The notes beneath the pieces were generated by a model that saw nothing but the letters and a program-made list of their open reading frames with translations, did not search any database and was not told where the DNA came from. From the NCBI GenBank assembly GCA_038330145.1, contig JBBQNR010000074.1, forward strand, positions 1-13,898: a stretch of 13,898 bases of DNA, given 5' to 3'. Each line of letters starts with the position of its first letter. Position 1 is the stretch's first letter. The translations under genes and the position numbers were made by a program. The stretch is from JBBQNR01 sp038330145 (GTDB lineage: Bacteria > Actinomycetota > Thermoleophilia > Solirubrobacterales > JBBDJG01). Below are positions 1 through 7,226 of this stretch, piece by piece.

Positions 1-350
1 AGTGATGCGTCGGTGCAGATGACGTCCAGGCGTGCCGAGCCCTGGCCCGCACCGGCGGAGCCCATCGTGAGCGTTGTTGACTTCATGACCGGCGGCGTAC
101 ACGACGGCTGCGCCAAAGGCGCAACGTGCGAGCTGTTGGCAACGCTCGGGGCCGGGTCATCGGCCGTCGTTGCGCCACCGCACTTGTTGAACGCCGGAAC
201 CAGCGGTACCCGGAAAGGCGTGCCTCCGCCGGGACGCGGGTGCGTCGCGAGCGCAGTGCCGGCGATAACCAGCGCCAAGAAGGCTCCGAGGCACAACGGA
301 ACCAGGCCCTTCCGCATCCTGCGGAACGCCCGGTCAGACGAATTGGGCAT
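1..350 (-). CDS. Secreted protein, N-terminal part (cut by left window edge)
   Basis: The minus strand is open from an ATG at 348-350 to the window edge, giving 116 codons with no stop. The product begins with a classic Sec signal peptide: a basic N-region (RAFRRMRK, residues 7-14), a hydrophobic core (about 15-34) and a probable cleavage site after ALA (33-35). The mature part starts THPRPGGGTPFRVPLVP and is rich in Pro, Ser, Thr and Gly, with cysteines at residues 57, 84 and 112 that could form disulfides outside the membrane. A good ribosome binding site (GAGGGAGAG, about 5 bases before the ATG) supports the start. I associate this mature N-terminus with uncharacterised exported proteins of Thermoleophilia, but I know no function. 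The C-terminus is outside the window. The opposite-strand frame at 13-354 has no comparable protein features and is a shadow. Confidence 0.75.
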   Translation of the reverse strand, partial: MPNSSDRAFRRMRKGLVPLCLGAFLALVIAGTALATHPRPGGGTPFRVPLVPAFNKCGGATTADDPAPSVANSSHVAPLAQPSCTPPVMKSTTLTMGSAGAGQGSARLDVICTDAS

Positions 351-409
351 GTAACTCTCCCTCTGATGGGTTTTCGTGCGCAATGAGCGTGACACACGTT
401 TCTCGTTTG

Positions 410-438
410 AATATGAAGCCAGCACAACGATGATGCAA
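410..438 (-). promoter_or_regulatory. Candidate sigma70-type promoter for the secreted protein
   Basis: On the minus strand TTGCAT (433-438) and CATATT (410-415) are separated by exactly 17 bases and lie 60-88 bases upstream of the ATG at 350. The spacer is visibly AT-richer than the neighbouring genes. The -35 element lies inside one arm of the inverted repeat at 431-457, so a repressor or activator bound there would affect it. This is pattern matching only. Confidence 0.35.
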
Positions 439-457
439 ACGCGTCAAGATTGCATCA
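431..457. promoter_or_regulatory. Perfect inverted repeat TGATGCAA-N11-TTGCATCA, possible operator
   Basis: TGATGCAA at 431-438 and its exact reverse complement TTGCATCA at 450-457 are separated by 11 bases, so the half-sites are 19 bases apart centre to centre, about two helical turns. The element sits in the divergent spacer between the secreted-protein gene and the gene at 502 and overlaps the proposed -35 of the former. The geometry fits a dimeric transcription factor site. No regulator can be named. Confidence 0.4.
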
Positions 458-501
458 ATGCTTGAGCACCTTTTCCCATTGATGGAGTAGAAACACTTAC
501 C

Positions 502-2106
502 TTGCGCTCCCAAACGTCGTACGAAAGCTTCATAGACGGAATCTCGTTCCGGCTGCTTCAGCCGGAGGCCTCACGCGGGCCCGATCGTCGTTTCCTGATT
601 CCGCGGCCGGCAGGCGAGCCCGCACGATTGCTGGAGCTTCCATATGCGCCCATCGACGTCTTCAACACGCGACTGCCGGCCGGTCACGGTCACCTCAAAA
701 GCGACCTGGCGGCGGTCTGCGAGACGCCGCGAATGTCGACGTTCGCCGTCTCGGCTCTGATCAACCGCGCGGTCGCGGACATGTCGCCCGACACCGCCTT
801 CGTCAACGTAGGGATCTGGGTCGGCTTCAGCCTCTTCTCGGGCATGGTCGGCAACGACGGCAAGCAATGCGTGGGGATCGACAACTTCTCCGAGTTCGGC
901 GGTCCGCGAGAGGCCTTCATGGAGCGCTTCGAGCGCTTCCGGGGGCCGGCGCATGAGTTTCACGAGATGGACTATCGCGATTACTTCGCCAACGTCCACG
1001 GCGAACGACCGATAGGCGTCTACTTCTATGACGGCGACCATGCCTACGAGCACCAGCTCGAGGGCCTGCGAGCTGCTGAGCCCCATTTCACCGACGACTG
1101 CGTCGTGTTCGTAGACGACACCAACTGGGCGCCGGCCCACCAGGCCACCTATGACTTCATGGCAAGCAGCGAACGCGAATACCGCGTGCTGCTCGATCGG
1201 CGCACGGCCACCAACGTCCACCCCACCTTCTGGAACGGGGTGATCGTGTTCCAGGCGACCGGCGCGAGAGAGGGCGCCGGCAGCGGCGTCTCTGCCGCCG
1301 ACGAGGCCGCCGCGGCGCAGATCCCGCGGCTGCCGGAGTACGGGCCCATAGCCCTCGAGCCCCATCCGCCACTGGTGAGCCTCGTGCTGCACAACGAGCA
1401 GCCCGACGGCGAGCGCCTCGAGGCCGCGATCGACGCCGCTGTCCACCAGACCTGGAGCGCGTTGGAGGTGATCGTGGCGGACGAGCTCGGCGTCGCGGAC
1501 GCGCAACTTGTTCGCTCCTACGGCGACCGGGTCACATATATAGATGCCGAGGAGGCGCCCGGCTCGGTGCTGGAGGAGGCGCCCGGCTCGGCGCTGGAGC
1601 AGGCGCCCGGCTCGGCGCTGGAGCAGGCGGTCGCCGCCAGCCGCGGCGAGCTGATCGCCTTCGCCGACGTCGAGGCACCGCTGCGTCCCTCGGCCGTTCA
1701 GGTCGGTCTCGCGTTTCCCAGGTATGCGCAGTTCAACGGCGCCCAGGCGCTGATCAGCTACGAACGGCTGGAGCAGAGCCTTGCGCTTGCGAACGACCTC
1801 GCCGCCGTGGTGCCGGAGGGAGCGTCGTACGCGCTGGTGAACGAGAAGCTGGTGCTTCCGCACACCACCACCTCACGCACCCTGGTGCGCGCGTTCGCGG
1901 ACGGCGACGCTAGCAGCCCGCCGCAGGACGACGGCGCCGCCGTCGCCGAGATAGAGCGGCTGCGCGCCACCGGCGTCGACTTCGTCGCCTTCACCTGGCC
2001 TACGTTCGATTGGCTTCAGCGCTACCCGCTTCTGCACGAGCATCTGCTGGCAGGCGGGCGCCCGGCGCTGGAGAACGAGCGGCTTCAGGTCTTCGACCTG
2101 CGCTAG
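502..2106 (+). CDS. Three-module protein: class I SAM methyltransferase, degenerate GT2-like region, C-terminal accessory module
   Basis: A 534-residue cytoplasmic protein without membrane segments. Residues about 75-250 resemble Methyltransf_24-type class I SAM methyltransferases: a relaxed motif I (VNVGIWVG), an acidic post-I residue (CVGID), then YDGDH (176-180) and VDDTNW (204-209), the pattern that supplies acidic residues near the active site in this family. Residues about 290-395 look like the start of a family 2 glycosyltransferase (PLVSLVLHNE, AAVHQTWSALEVIVAD, then SRGELIAFADV). This part is too short, and the usual Asp-x-Asp is replaced by ADVEAP, so glycosyl transfer is doubtful. 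It is interrupted by an eight-residue tandem repeat (350-373). Residues about 410-534 (VPEGASYALVNE ... TWPTFDWLQRYPLLHEHL) match a module found in two other proteins of this window. The start is a TTG and the nearest GGAG (484-487) is too far to act normally, so initiation is uncertain. A role in O- or N-methylation of a surface glycan is inference. Confidence 0.75.
   Translation: MRSQTSYESFIDGISFRLLQPEASRGPDRRFLIPRPAGEPARLLELPYAPIDVFNTRLPAGHGHLKSDLAAVCETPRMSTFAVSALINRAVADMSPDTAFVNVGIWVGFSLFSGMVGNDGKQCVGIDNFSEFGGPREAFMERFERFRGPAHEFHEMDYRDYFANVHGERPIGVYFYDGDHAYEHQLEGLRAAEPHFTDDCVVFVDDTNWAPAHQATYDFMASSEREYRVLLDRRTATNVHPTFWNGVIVFQATGAREGAGSGVSAADEAAAAQIPRLPEYGPIALEPHPPLVSLVLHNEQPDGERLEAAIDAAVHQTWSALEVIVADELGVADAQLVRSYGDRVTYIDAEEAPGSVLEEAPGSALEQAPGSALEQAVAASRGELIAFADVEAPLRPSAVQVGLAFPRYAQFNGAQALISYERLEQSLALANDLAAVVPEGASYALVNEKLVLPHTTTSRTLVRAFADGDASSPPQDDGAAVAEIERLRATGVDFVAFTWPTFDWLQRYPLLHEHLLAGGRPALENERLQVFDLR
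1549..1629 (+). repeat. In-frame 24-bp tandem repeat, three copies plus 9 bases
   Basis: Units at 1549-1572, 1573-1596 and 1597-1620 are followed by a partial unit at 1621-1629. Each encodes (E)EAPGS(V/A)L with only single-base differences, so the copies are recent. The length is a multiple of three and the reading frame is kept. The repeat lies inside the GT2-like part of the 502-2106 gene, just after the strand that reads VTYIDA. Confidence 0.9.
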
Positions 2107-2127
2107 CGGCGCCGCAACCACGGTTGC

Positions 2128-2133
2128 TAGGCT
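2128..2133 (+). promoter_or_regulatory. Candidate -10 element of the tRNA-Ser gene
   Basis: TAGGCT fits the actinobacterial TANNNT -10 pattern and lies 13 bases before the mature tRNA start, leaving room for a short 5' leader. No convincing -35 is visible; it would fall at the end of the upstream coding sequence. Weak evidence. Confidence 0.25.
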
Positions 2134-2146
2134 GGCGACGATCCCC

Positions 2147-2236
2147 GGAGAGGTGTCCGAGCGGCTTAAGGAGCGCGACTGGAAATCGCGTGGGCGGGTA
2201 ATCCCTGCCTCGAGGGTTCGAATCCCTCCCTCTCCG
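2147..2236 (+). tRNA. tRNA-Ser, anticodon GGA
   Basis: A complete 90-nt class II tRNA. The acceptor stem GGAGAGG (2147-2153) pairs with CCTCTCC (2229-2235), with G2236 as discriminator base. The anticodon stem is CGCGA (2174-2178) with TCGCG (2186-2190), and the loop CTGGAAA puts the anticodon GGA at 2181-2183, reading UCC and UCU. A long variable arm (a GGCGGG/CCTGCC stem just after the anticodon stem) and a T arm with GGTTCGAATCC are present, as expected for serine. The 3' CCA is not encoded and must be added after transcription. The gene stands alone, 40 bases after the upstream coding sequence and on the same strand. Confidence 0.96.
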
Positions 2237-2289
2237 CTGAAGCAAGCAGCTCGGGCAGGTCTGAGCTCATCGCCGAGACGCAGATGCTG

Positions 2290-3072
2290 TCAGCGCTGCC
2301 CTCCAAGCGTCGCCTCGATGCCGCGAACGTCACCGTCCTCGTCAACGAGAACGCTGACGTCCACATAGCCGAGGCGCGCGAGGTCATCGTCGAGCGCATC
2401 GGCCTGCTCACCGCCGAGCTCCAGCAGCAGCGCACCGCCGCGCCGCAGGAAGCGAGGGCTGTCGGCGAGGACTCGTCGGAGGATCTCGGTGCCGTCGCGG
2501 CCTCCGTCATAGGACAGCGGCGACTCGAACGCGAAGGTGTCGCGCTGCAAGAGCGGCAACGCGGGCGTCGGCACGTATGGCAAGACGCCGACGACGACGT
2601 CGGTGCACCTTTCGAGCGCGCGCGGTAGCGGAGCGAACAGATCGCCGAGGTAGACCACCACGCCGTTCGCCGTCGCGCACGCAACGGCGCGCTCGTCGAC
2701 GTCGGACGCCACGACGTGCGCGCCGGGGCGGTGCGTGGTCAGGGTCTTGGCGATCGCTCCGGCCCCGGTGCAGAGATCGATCACTGCACCGTTCGCCGGC
2801 AGACGCTCGACGGCGCGACGCGCGAGCGGCTCGCTGTGCCAGCGTGGAACGTAGACACCGGGATCCACGCGTATGTCCAAGCCGCAGAACGAGACGCTGC
2901 CGGTGATCCAGGCCAGTGGCTCGCCCGTGAGGCGATGCCCGACCAGCGAGGCGAGCAGCTCGGCATCGCCGGCGGCGCAGGCAAGGAGCTCGTCCGCCTC
3001 CTCTTCCGCCGCGACGAACCCGGCGCCCGAGACCAGCGCGGCGAGCGCCTCGAGGTCGTTCGGCGTTGGCAC
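2290..3072 (-). CDS. PrmC/HemK-like putative protein-(glutamine-N5) methyltransferase
   Basis: A 260-residue Rossmann-fold methyltransferase. Family marks in order: a small helical N-terminal part (1-50), GEPLAWITG (50-58, equal to the PrmC PLxYI.G segment), VPRWHSEPLARRAVE (75-89), SAM motif I DLCTGAGAIA (99-108), acidic SDVDERA (123-129), VLPYVPT (163-169) at the position of the catalytic NPPY, then the SPLSYDGGRDGTEILRRVL stretch and GGALLLELGGEQAD typical of PrmC relatives. Classical PrmC modifies the Gln of GGQ in release factors, and the NPPY Asn holds that glutamine. Here N-P has become V-L, so the substrate or activity may differ. It fits the actinobacterial PrmC-related paralogue group better than PrmC itself. 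The start is a GTG without clear Shine-Dalgarno. It is divergent from the kinase gene across 69 bases. It could be a non-housekeeping paralogue. Confidence 0.8.
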   Translation of the reverse strand: MPTPNDLEALAALVSGAGFVAAEEEADELLACAAGDAELLASLVGHRLTGEPLAWITGSVSFCGLDIRVDPGVYVPRWHSEPLARRAVERLPANGAVIDLCTGAGAIAKTLTTHRPGAHVVASDVDERAVACATANGVVVYLGDLFAPLPRALERCTDVVVGVLPYVPTPALPLLQRDTFAFESPLSYDGGRDGTEILRRVLADSPRFLRRGGALLLELGGEQADALDDDLARLGYVDVSVLVDEDGDVRGIEATLGGQR

Positions 3073-3141
3073 GCTCGCAATTAGACCATCCCGGCTGCGC
3101 GCACCGAGGTCCAGTCCTACAGGATCGACTCACGGCGGTCG

Positions 3142-6100
3142 ATGCTAGACCCGTATGTCCAGGCCGAAGCCGACCTGCGGCCAGCGCGCCTTGCACGGGT
3201 CTTGAACCAGCGATCTACCCCATCGACCCCACTTCTCGAGGGCGGACCGGACCGCGACCGCCTGGAGGAAGCCCGTGCCCGCTTCCCCGAGCTGTCGCAG
3301 GACATGCTCTCCATCTGGGGGCTGGACGGCCGCATCAAGTGGGTCAACCCCGCCCACGAGCGGGGCACCGGCTTCTCCAGCGAAGAGCTGGTCGGTCGCC
3401 CCTACGTCGACTTCCTCCATCCGGACGATCAGGACCTCGCGATCGCTCAGGCCGCCAAGCTGGCGGATCGCAGCGGCCCCCAGGGCTGCGAGCTGCGGGT
3501 GCTGTGCAGGGACGGGGCCTACCGCCGCATGCTCGTCACGGCCACCCCGTGGCTGGAGGACGAGCTGATCTACGCGGTCGCGCGCGACCTCAGCGCGGAG
3601 CATGCGCTCGATGCCGACAGCGCGACCCTGATGGGCCTCTCGCTCGACCTGCTCTGCATCTGTGACTTCGACGGACGGCTGCGACGCGTCAACCCCACCT
3701 TCGAGCGCGTGACCGGCTGCACGGCCGACGAGCTGCTCGCTGTCTCGTACATGGACCTCGTCCATCCGGACGACTTCGAGCGCGTCAACGCCGAGCTGCA
3801 AAGGCTGGCCCAGCCAGGCTCGGAATCGAGGGGCTTCACGGCGCGGACCCGACACAGCAACGGCTCGTACCGGACGATCCAGTGGCACGCGGCTTCCTCG
3901 GCCGAACGAGGGATGATCTTCGCGATCGGTCGCGAGGAAACGGAGCGCCTGCGCTCCGAGGAGTCTCTGCGCGAGGCCGACGAGCGCTTCAAGGCCGCCT
4001 TCGACCAGGCGCCGATCGGGATGGCGTTGATCAGCATCGAGAAAGAGGGTGCCGGCATCTTCCTGCGGGTCAACCACGCCCTCTGCGACATCACGGGCTA
4101 CGCCGAAGACCGCTTGATCGGGTCCGGCTTCCATTCAATCGCCCACCCAGACGACTACGACCCCGACCTCCACTACGTGCCCTGGATGGTGGCGGGCGAA
4201 GTCACCGAGTACGAGGTCGAGAAGCGACTGCTGCACGCGGACGGGCACACGATCTGGGCGCAGTTGACCACCTCGATGGTCCGCGACGGGAGCGGCAACC
4301 CCGTCTACCTGATCTCGCAGGTCCAGGACGTGACCGAGCGTAAGCAGGCCGAGCACGACCTGCTGGAAAGCCGGCAGCGGGTGCAGTCCATCATCGACAA
4401 CACGACCTCGATCATCTACACGAAGGACCGTGAAGGCCGCTTCGACCTCATCAACCGGCGCTACGAAATGCTGCACGGCATCCGCAGGGAGGAGACGATC
4501 GGCAAGACGTACCACGACCTGCTTCCGGCGGAGATCGCGGAGGCGCAGGAGGCGGACGATCTCAAGGTGCTGCACTCGGGGCTGACGCTGGAGCTGGAGG
4601 AGGTCGTGTCGACCCGCGACGGGGAGCGCACGTTCCTGACGACCAAGTTCCCCCTCTTTGACCCCGACAAGGCAACGCGCACTCCGTACGCCGTCTGCGC
4701 CGTCTCCCACGACATCACCGACCGCAAGCGGGCAGAGGAGGCGCTGCGCGCAAGCGAGGAGCACTTCCGCCAGATCGTCAACACGGCGCACGACGCCTTT
4801 GTCGCGATGGATGCGGCAGGCGTCGTCACGGCCTGGAACCCGAACGCCGAGAAGACGTTCGGCTGGACGGAGAAGGAGGCGGTCGGGCAGAGCCTGGCGA
4901 TCATGATCATCCCGACGCGCTACCGCGAGGCGCACTTCCGCGGCCTCGAGCACTTCCTGGACACCGGTCGTGGCCCGCTGTTCGACAAACGCATCGAGAT
5001 GCAGGCGCTTCACCGCGCCGGCCACGAGTTCCCGGTGGAGATGACGATCACGCCGCTGCGAGTCGGCGGGGATTACGTCTTCAACGCCTTCATGCACGAC
5101 ATCAGCGAGCGCAAGCAGGCCGAGGAGCAGATCCGCCAGCTCGCCGACATCGTCGAGTCCTCGGGCGACGCGATCGTGCGAACGACTCCCGAGGGCGTGA
5201 TCACGGCCTGGAACCGTGGCGCCGAGCGCCAGTTCGGCTACTCGCCCCAGGAGTCGATCGGGAGCTCCATCGAGATGCTCGACGCGCCCGGCGCCACCAA
5301 CAGCACCAGGGAGGACGGCCTGTCGGGACGCGGGCTGAGCGGAATCGAGACCCAGCTCTGCCACCGGCAGGGCCGCACCGTGGACGTCTCGCTCACGGTC
5401 TCGCCGATCAAGGAACCCGACGGCGCTCTGGTGGGCCTCTCTTACATCGCCCGCGACATCACCGAGCGCAAGGTCGCCGAGCGGGCGCTTCGCGATCTGC
5501 AGGACGGATTCAGGGCCGCCTTCGAGCACGCACCGATCGGGGTCGCCCTGGAGAGCATCGACGCGCAGGCGCGCGGGCGCCTGCTGCAGGTGAACGGGTC
5601 GCTGTGCGAGATCACGGGCTACTCGTCGCAGGAGCTGCTCGACATGACGCTCGAGCAGCTCACCCATCCGGATGACTTGGAGGAGGAGCGCAGGCTCGTG
5701 GATCGGCTGCTTGCCGGCGAGATGCCCAACTACTCGCTGGAGAAGCGCTACCTGCGACGGGACGGCAGCACGGTATGGGTGATGCACAACGCCTCCACGG
5801 TCTACAACCCCGCCGGCAAGATGCTGTACGCGGTCGCCCAGGTGGAGGACATCAGCGAACGCAAGGCGGCACAGGAGAGCCTCTCGCAGGCGCACAACGA
5901 GTTGGAGCAGCGCGCCGGGGACCTCGAGCGCTCCAACACCGACCTTCAGCAGTTCGCGTACGCCGCCTCACACGATCTCTCCGAGCCGCTCCGCATGGTT
6001 TCAAGCTACGTGCAGCTGCTGGCCAGGCGCTACGAGAACAAGCTCGATGCGGACGCGGACGAGTTCATCCACTTCGCGGTCGACGGCGTTACGCGCATGC

Positions 6101-6639
6101 AGGGCCTGATCGAGGGCCTGCTGATGTACTCGAGAGCCGGCACGTCCGAGTACGTGATCGGGCCGGTCGAGTGCTCCGAGGTCGTCGACGCCGCACTGAT
6201 GATGCTGAAGGCGCGTCTCGACGATACCGGCGCGGAGATCGTTGTCGACACGCTGCCCACCGTGCAGGCCGACGAGAACCAGCTCGCGCAGCTGTTCCAG
6301 AACCTGATCGGCAACGCGGTCAAGTTCGTGACCGGAAAGACGCCCCGCGTCCAGGTGTCCGCCGAGCGCGGCCAGGACGAGTGGTGCTTCTTCGTATCCG
6401 ACAACGGCATCGGGATCGATCCGAAGCACGCCGAGCGCATCTTCACCGTCTTCCAGCGGCTGCAGGGCCGTGGCGAGTACGAGGGCAGCGGCGTCGGCCT
6501 CGCCATCTGCAAACGGATAGTCGAGCGACACCGCGGACGAATATGGGTCGAATCGCAGCCGGACGAGGGAAGCACGTTCCGTTTCACGATTCCAGACCGC
6601 TCCGAGGAGCCCGATAACTCCGAAAGCAGCAATGACTGA
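3142..6639 (+). CDS. Seven-PAS sensor histidine kinase with a phytochrome (Cph1)-class kinase core
   Basis: A soluble 1165-residue kinase. I count seven PAS domains beginning near residues 48, 163, 283, 414, 541, 664 and 790; most end in a D(I/V)(T/S)(E/D)RK linker helix. A short coiled coil (about 911-935) leads to the dimerisation helix with the phospho-acceptor H944 in ASHDLSEPLRM, a signature shared with cyanobacterial phytochrome-type kinases. The ATPase domain has its N box at N1054/N1058, G1 DNGIGID (1087-1093) and G2 GSGVGLA (1115-1121), all intact, so the kinase should be active. There is no GAF-PHY bilin module, no LOV cysteine motif and no membrane segment, so the ligand is unknown. 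PAS3 and PAS7 are clear internal duplicates, and PAS1 and PAS2 also resemble each other. An Rcp1-type regulator follows 104 bases downstream, the usual partner of this kinase class. ATG start with only a weak upstream GGCGG. Confidence 0.93.
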   Translation: MLDPYVQAEADLRPARLARVLNQRSTPSTPLLEGGPDRDRLEEARARFPELSQDMLSIWGLDGRIKWVNPAHERGTGFSSEELVGRPYVDFLHPDDQDLAIAQAAKLADRSGPQGCELRVLCRDGAYRRMLVTATPWLEDELIYAVARDLSAEHALDADSATLMGLSLDLLCICDFDGRLRRVNPTFERVTGCTADELLAVSYMDLVHPDDFERVNAELQRLAQPGSESRGFTARTRHSNGSYRTIQWHAASSAERGMIFAIGREETERLRSEESLREADERFKAAFDQAPIGMALISIEKEGAGIFLRVNHALCDITGYAEDRLIGSGFHSIAHPDDYDPDLHYVPWMVAGEVTEYEVEKRLLHADGHTIWAQLTTSMVRDGSGNPVYLISQVQDVTERKQAEHDLLESRQRVQSIIDNTTSIIYTKDREGRFDLINRRYEMLHGIRREETIGKTYHDLLPAEIAEAQEADDLKVLHSGLTLELEEVVSTRDGERTFLTTKFPLFDPDKATRTPYAVCAVSHDITDRKRAEEALRASEEHFRQIVNTAHDAFVAMDAAGVVTAWNPNAEKTFGWTEKEAVGQSLAIMIIPTRYREAHFRGLEHFLDTGRGPLFDKRIEMQALHRAGHEFPVEMTITPLRVGGDYVFNAFMHDISERKQAEEQIRQLADIVESSGDAIVRTTPEGVITAWNRGAERQFGYSPQESIGSSIEMLDAPGATNSTREDGLSGRGLSGIETQLCHRQGRTVDVSLTVSPIKEPDGALVGLSYIARDITERKVAERALRDLQDGFRAAFEHAPIGVALESIDAQARGRLLQVNGSLCEITGYSSQELLDMTLEQLTHPDDLEEERRLVDRLLAGEMPNYSLEKRYLRRDGSTVWVMHNASTVYNPAGKMLYAVAQVEDISERKAAQESLSQAHNELEQRAGDLERSNTDLQQFAYAASHDLSEPLRMVSSYVQLLARRYENKLDADADEFIHFAVDGVTRMQGLIEGLLMYSRAGTSEYVIGPVECSEVVDAALMMLKARLDDTGAEIVVDTLPTVQADENQLAQLFQNLIGNAVKFVTGKTPRVQVSAERGQDEWCFFVSDNGIGIDPKHAERIFTVFQRLQGRGEYEGSGVGLAICKRIVERHRGRIWVESQPDEGSTFRFTIPDRSEEPDNSESSND

Positions 6640-6743
6640 AGCCGAGCAAGACGCCTTTAGCCGTATATCCGATTAGCAAGGAAGGCCACAAGCCCGACCA
6701 AGACCATGGGGAACACGAAGCGCCGTTCCCCGGCAGGACCCGA

Positions 6744-7226
6744 ATGTCAATAACGTCGACGATCGCAAGAAGCTTTCCCAGTGCGCAACGCCGCACGGAC
6801 CGCTCCGTGGAGATCCTCCTTGTGGAGGACAACCCGGCGGACGTTCGTCTCACCCGCGAGGTGCTCGAGGACGACAACGGCGCGACGCACCTGAACGTCG
6901 TCGGCGACGGCGAGGAGGCGATGGCCTACCTGCGCCGCCTGGGCACCTACCAGGACTCACCGCGACCGAATCTCGTGCTGCTCGATCTCAACCTTCCCAG
7001 GAAGGACGGCCGCGAGGTGTTGCAGGAGCTCAAGGCCGACATAGACCTCCGCCGCATCCCGGTCGTCGTGCTGACGACCTCGGCGGCCGAGTCGGACATC
7101 TCCCGCTCCTACGAGCTGCACGCGAACTGCTTCATCACCAAGCCGCTCGACCTCGACGACTTCTTCAGCGTCGTCCGCTCGATCAAGGACTTCTGGCTCG
7201 CCAGCGCGCGCCTGCCCTCGGTGTGA
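6744..7226 (+). CDS. Rcp1-type single-domain response regulator
   Basis: A 160-residue protein made of one receiver domain after a short N-terminal tail (1-22). Visible residues: ILLVEDNPADVRLT (24-37, acidic pocket), the phospho-acceptor D81 in LVLLDLNLPRKDG, the switch Thr in VVVLTTSA, and the conserved Lys in ITKPLDLDDFF. The LNLPRKDG and SYELHANCFITKP stretches are characteristic of the Rcp1 family, which accepts phosphate from phytochrome-type kinases. There is no output domain, so it probably acts by protein contact or as a phosphate shuttle to the downstream REC-GGDEF-EAL protein. The ATG is supported by AGGA at 6735-6738. Its stop overlaps the next gene by one base (TGATG), or by four if the next gene starts at GTG 7223, so the two are translationally coupled. 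Cognate pairing with the upstream kinase is inferred from order and family. Confidence 0.93.
   Translation: MSITSTIARSFPSAQRRTDRSVEILLVEDNPADVRLTREVLEDDNGATHLNVVGDGEEAMAYLRRLGTYQDSPRPNLVLLDLNLPRKDGREVLQELKADIDLRRIPVVVLTTSAAESDISRSYELHANCFITKPLDLDDFFSVVRSIKDFWLASARLPSV

Noticed and set aside
13..354. Plus-strand frame of 113 codons at the left edge
   Set aside because: It lies opposite the signal-peptide protein, has no ribosome binding site or recognisable protein features, and has a composition typical of antisense frames in GC-rich DNA.
571..1863. Minus-strand frame of 430 codons opposite the methyltransferase fusion gene
   Set aside because: The product is an Arg/Val/Gly-rich shadow without domains; the plus-strand frame shows clear methyltransferase motifs.
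2147..2290. tRNA-Ser 3' end as an integration site for a mobile element
   Set aside because: No integrase gene and no repeated copy of the tRNA 3' end was noticed in the window; the neighbouring genes look chromosomal.
4135..5895. Minus-strand frame of 586 codons opposite the PAS kinase
   Set aside because: A long antisense frame is expected from the codon bias; its product is Leu/Asp/Arg-rich without motifs, while the plus strand encodes seven PAS domains.
3142..6639. LOV or bilin photoreceptor within the seven-PAS kinase
   Set aside because: No LOV cysteine motif (NCRFLQ-like) and no GAF-PHY module is visible, so light sensing cannot be claimed despite the phytochrome-type kinase core.
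6706..6753. Fifteen-codon frame (MGNTKRRSPAGPECQ) overlapping the start of the Rcp1-type gene, considered as a leader peptide
   Set aside because: The purine-rich AAGGAAGG lies about 19 bases before its ATG, too far for normal initiation, and no attenuator-like hairpin pair was seen.
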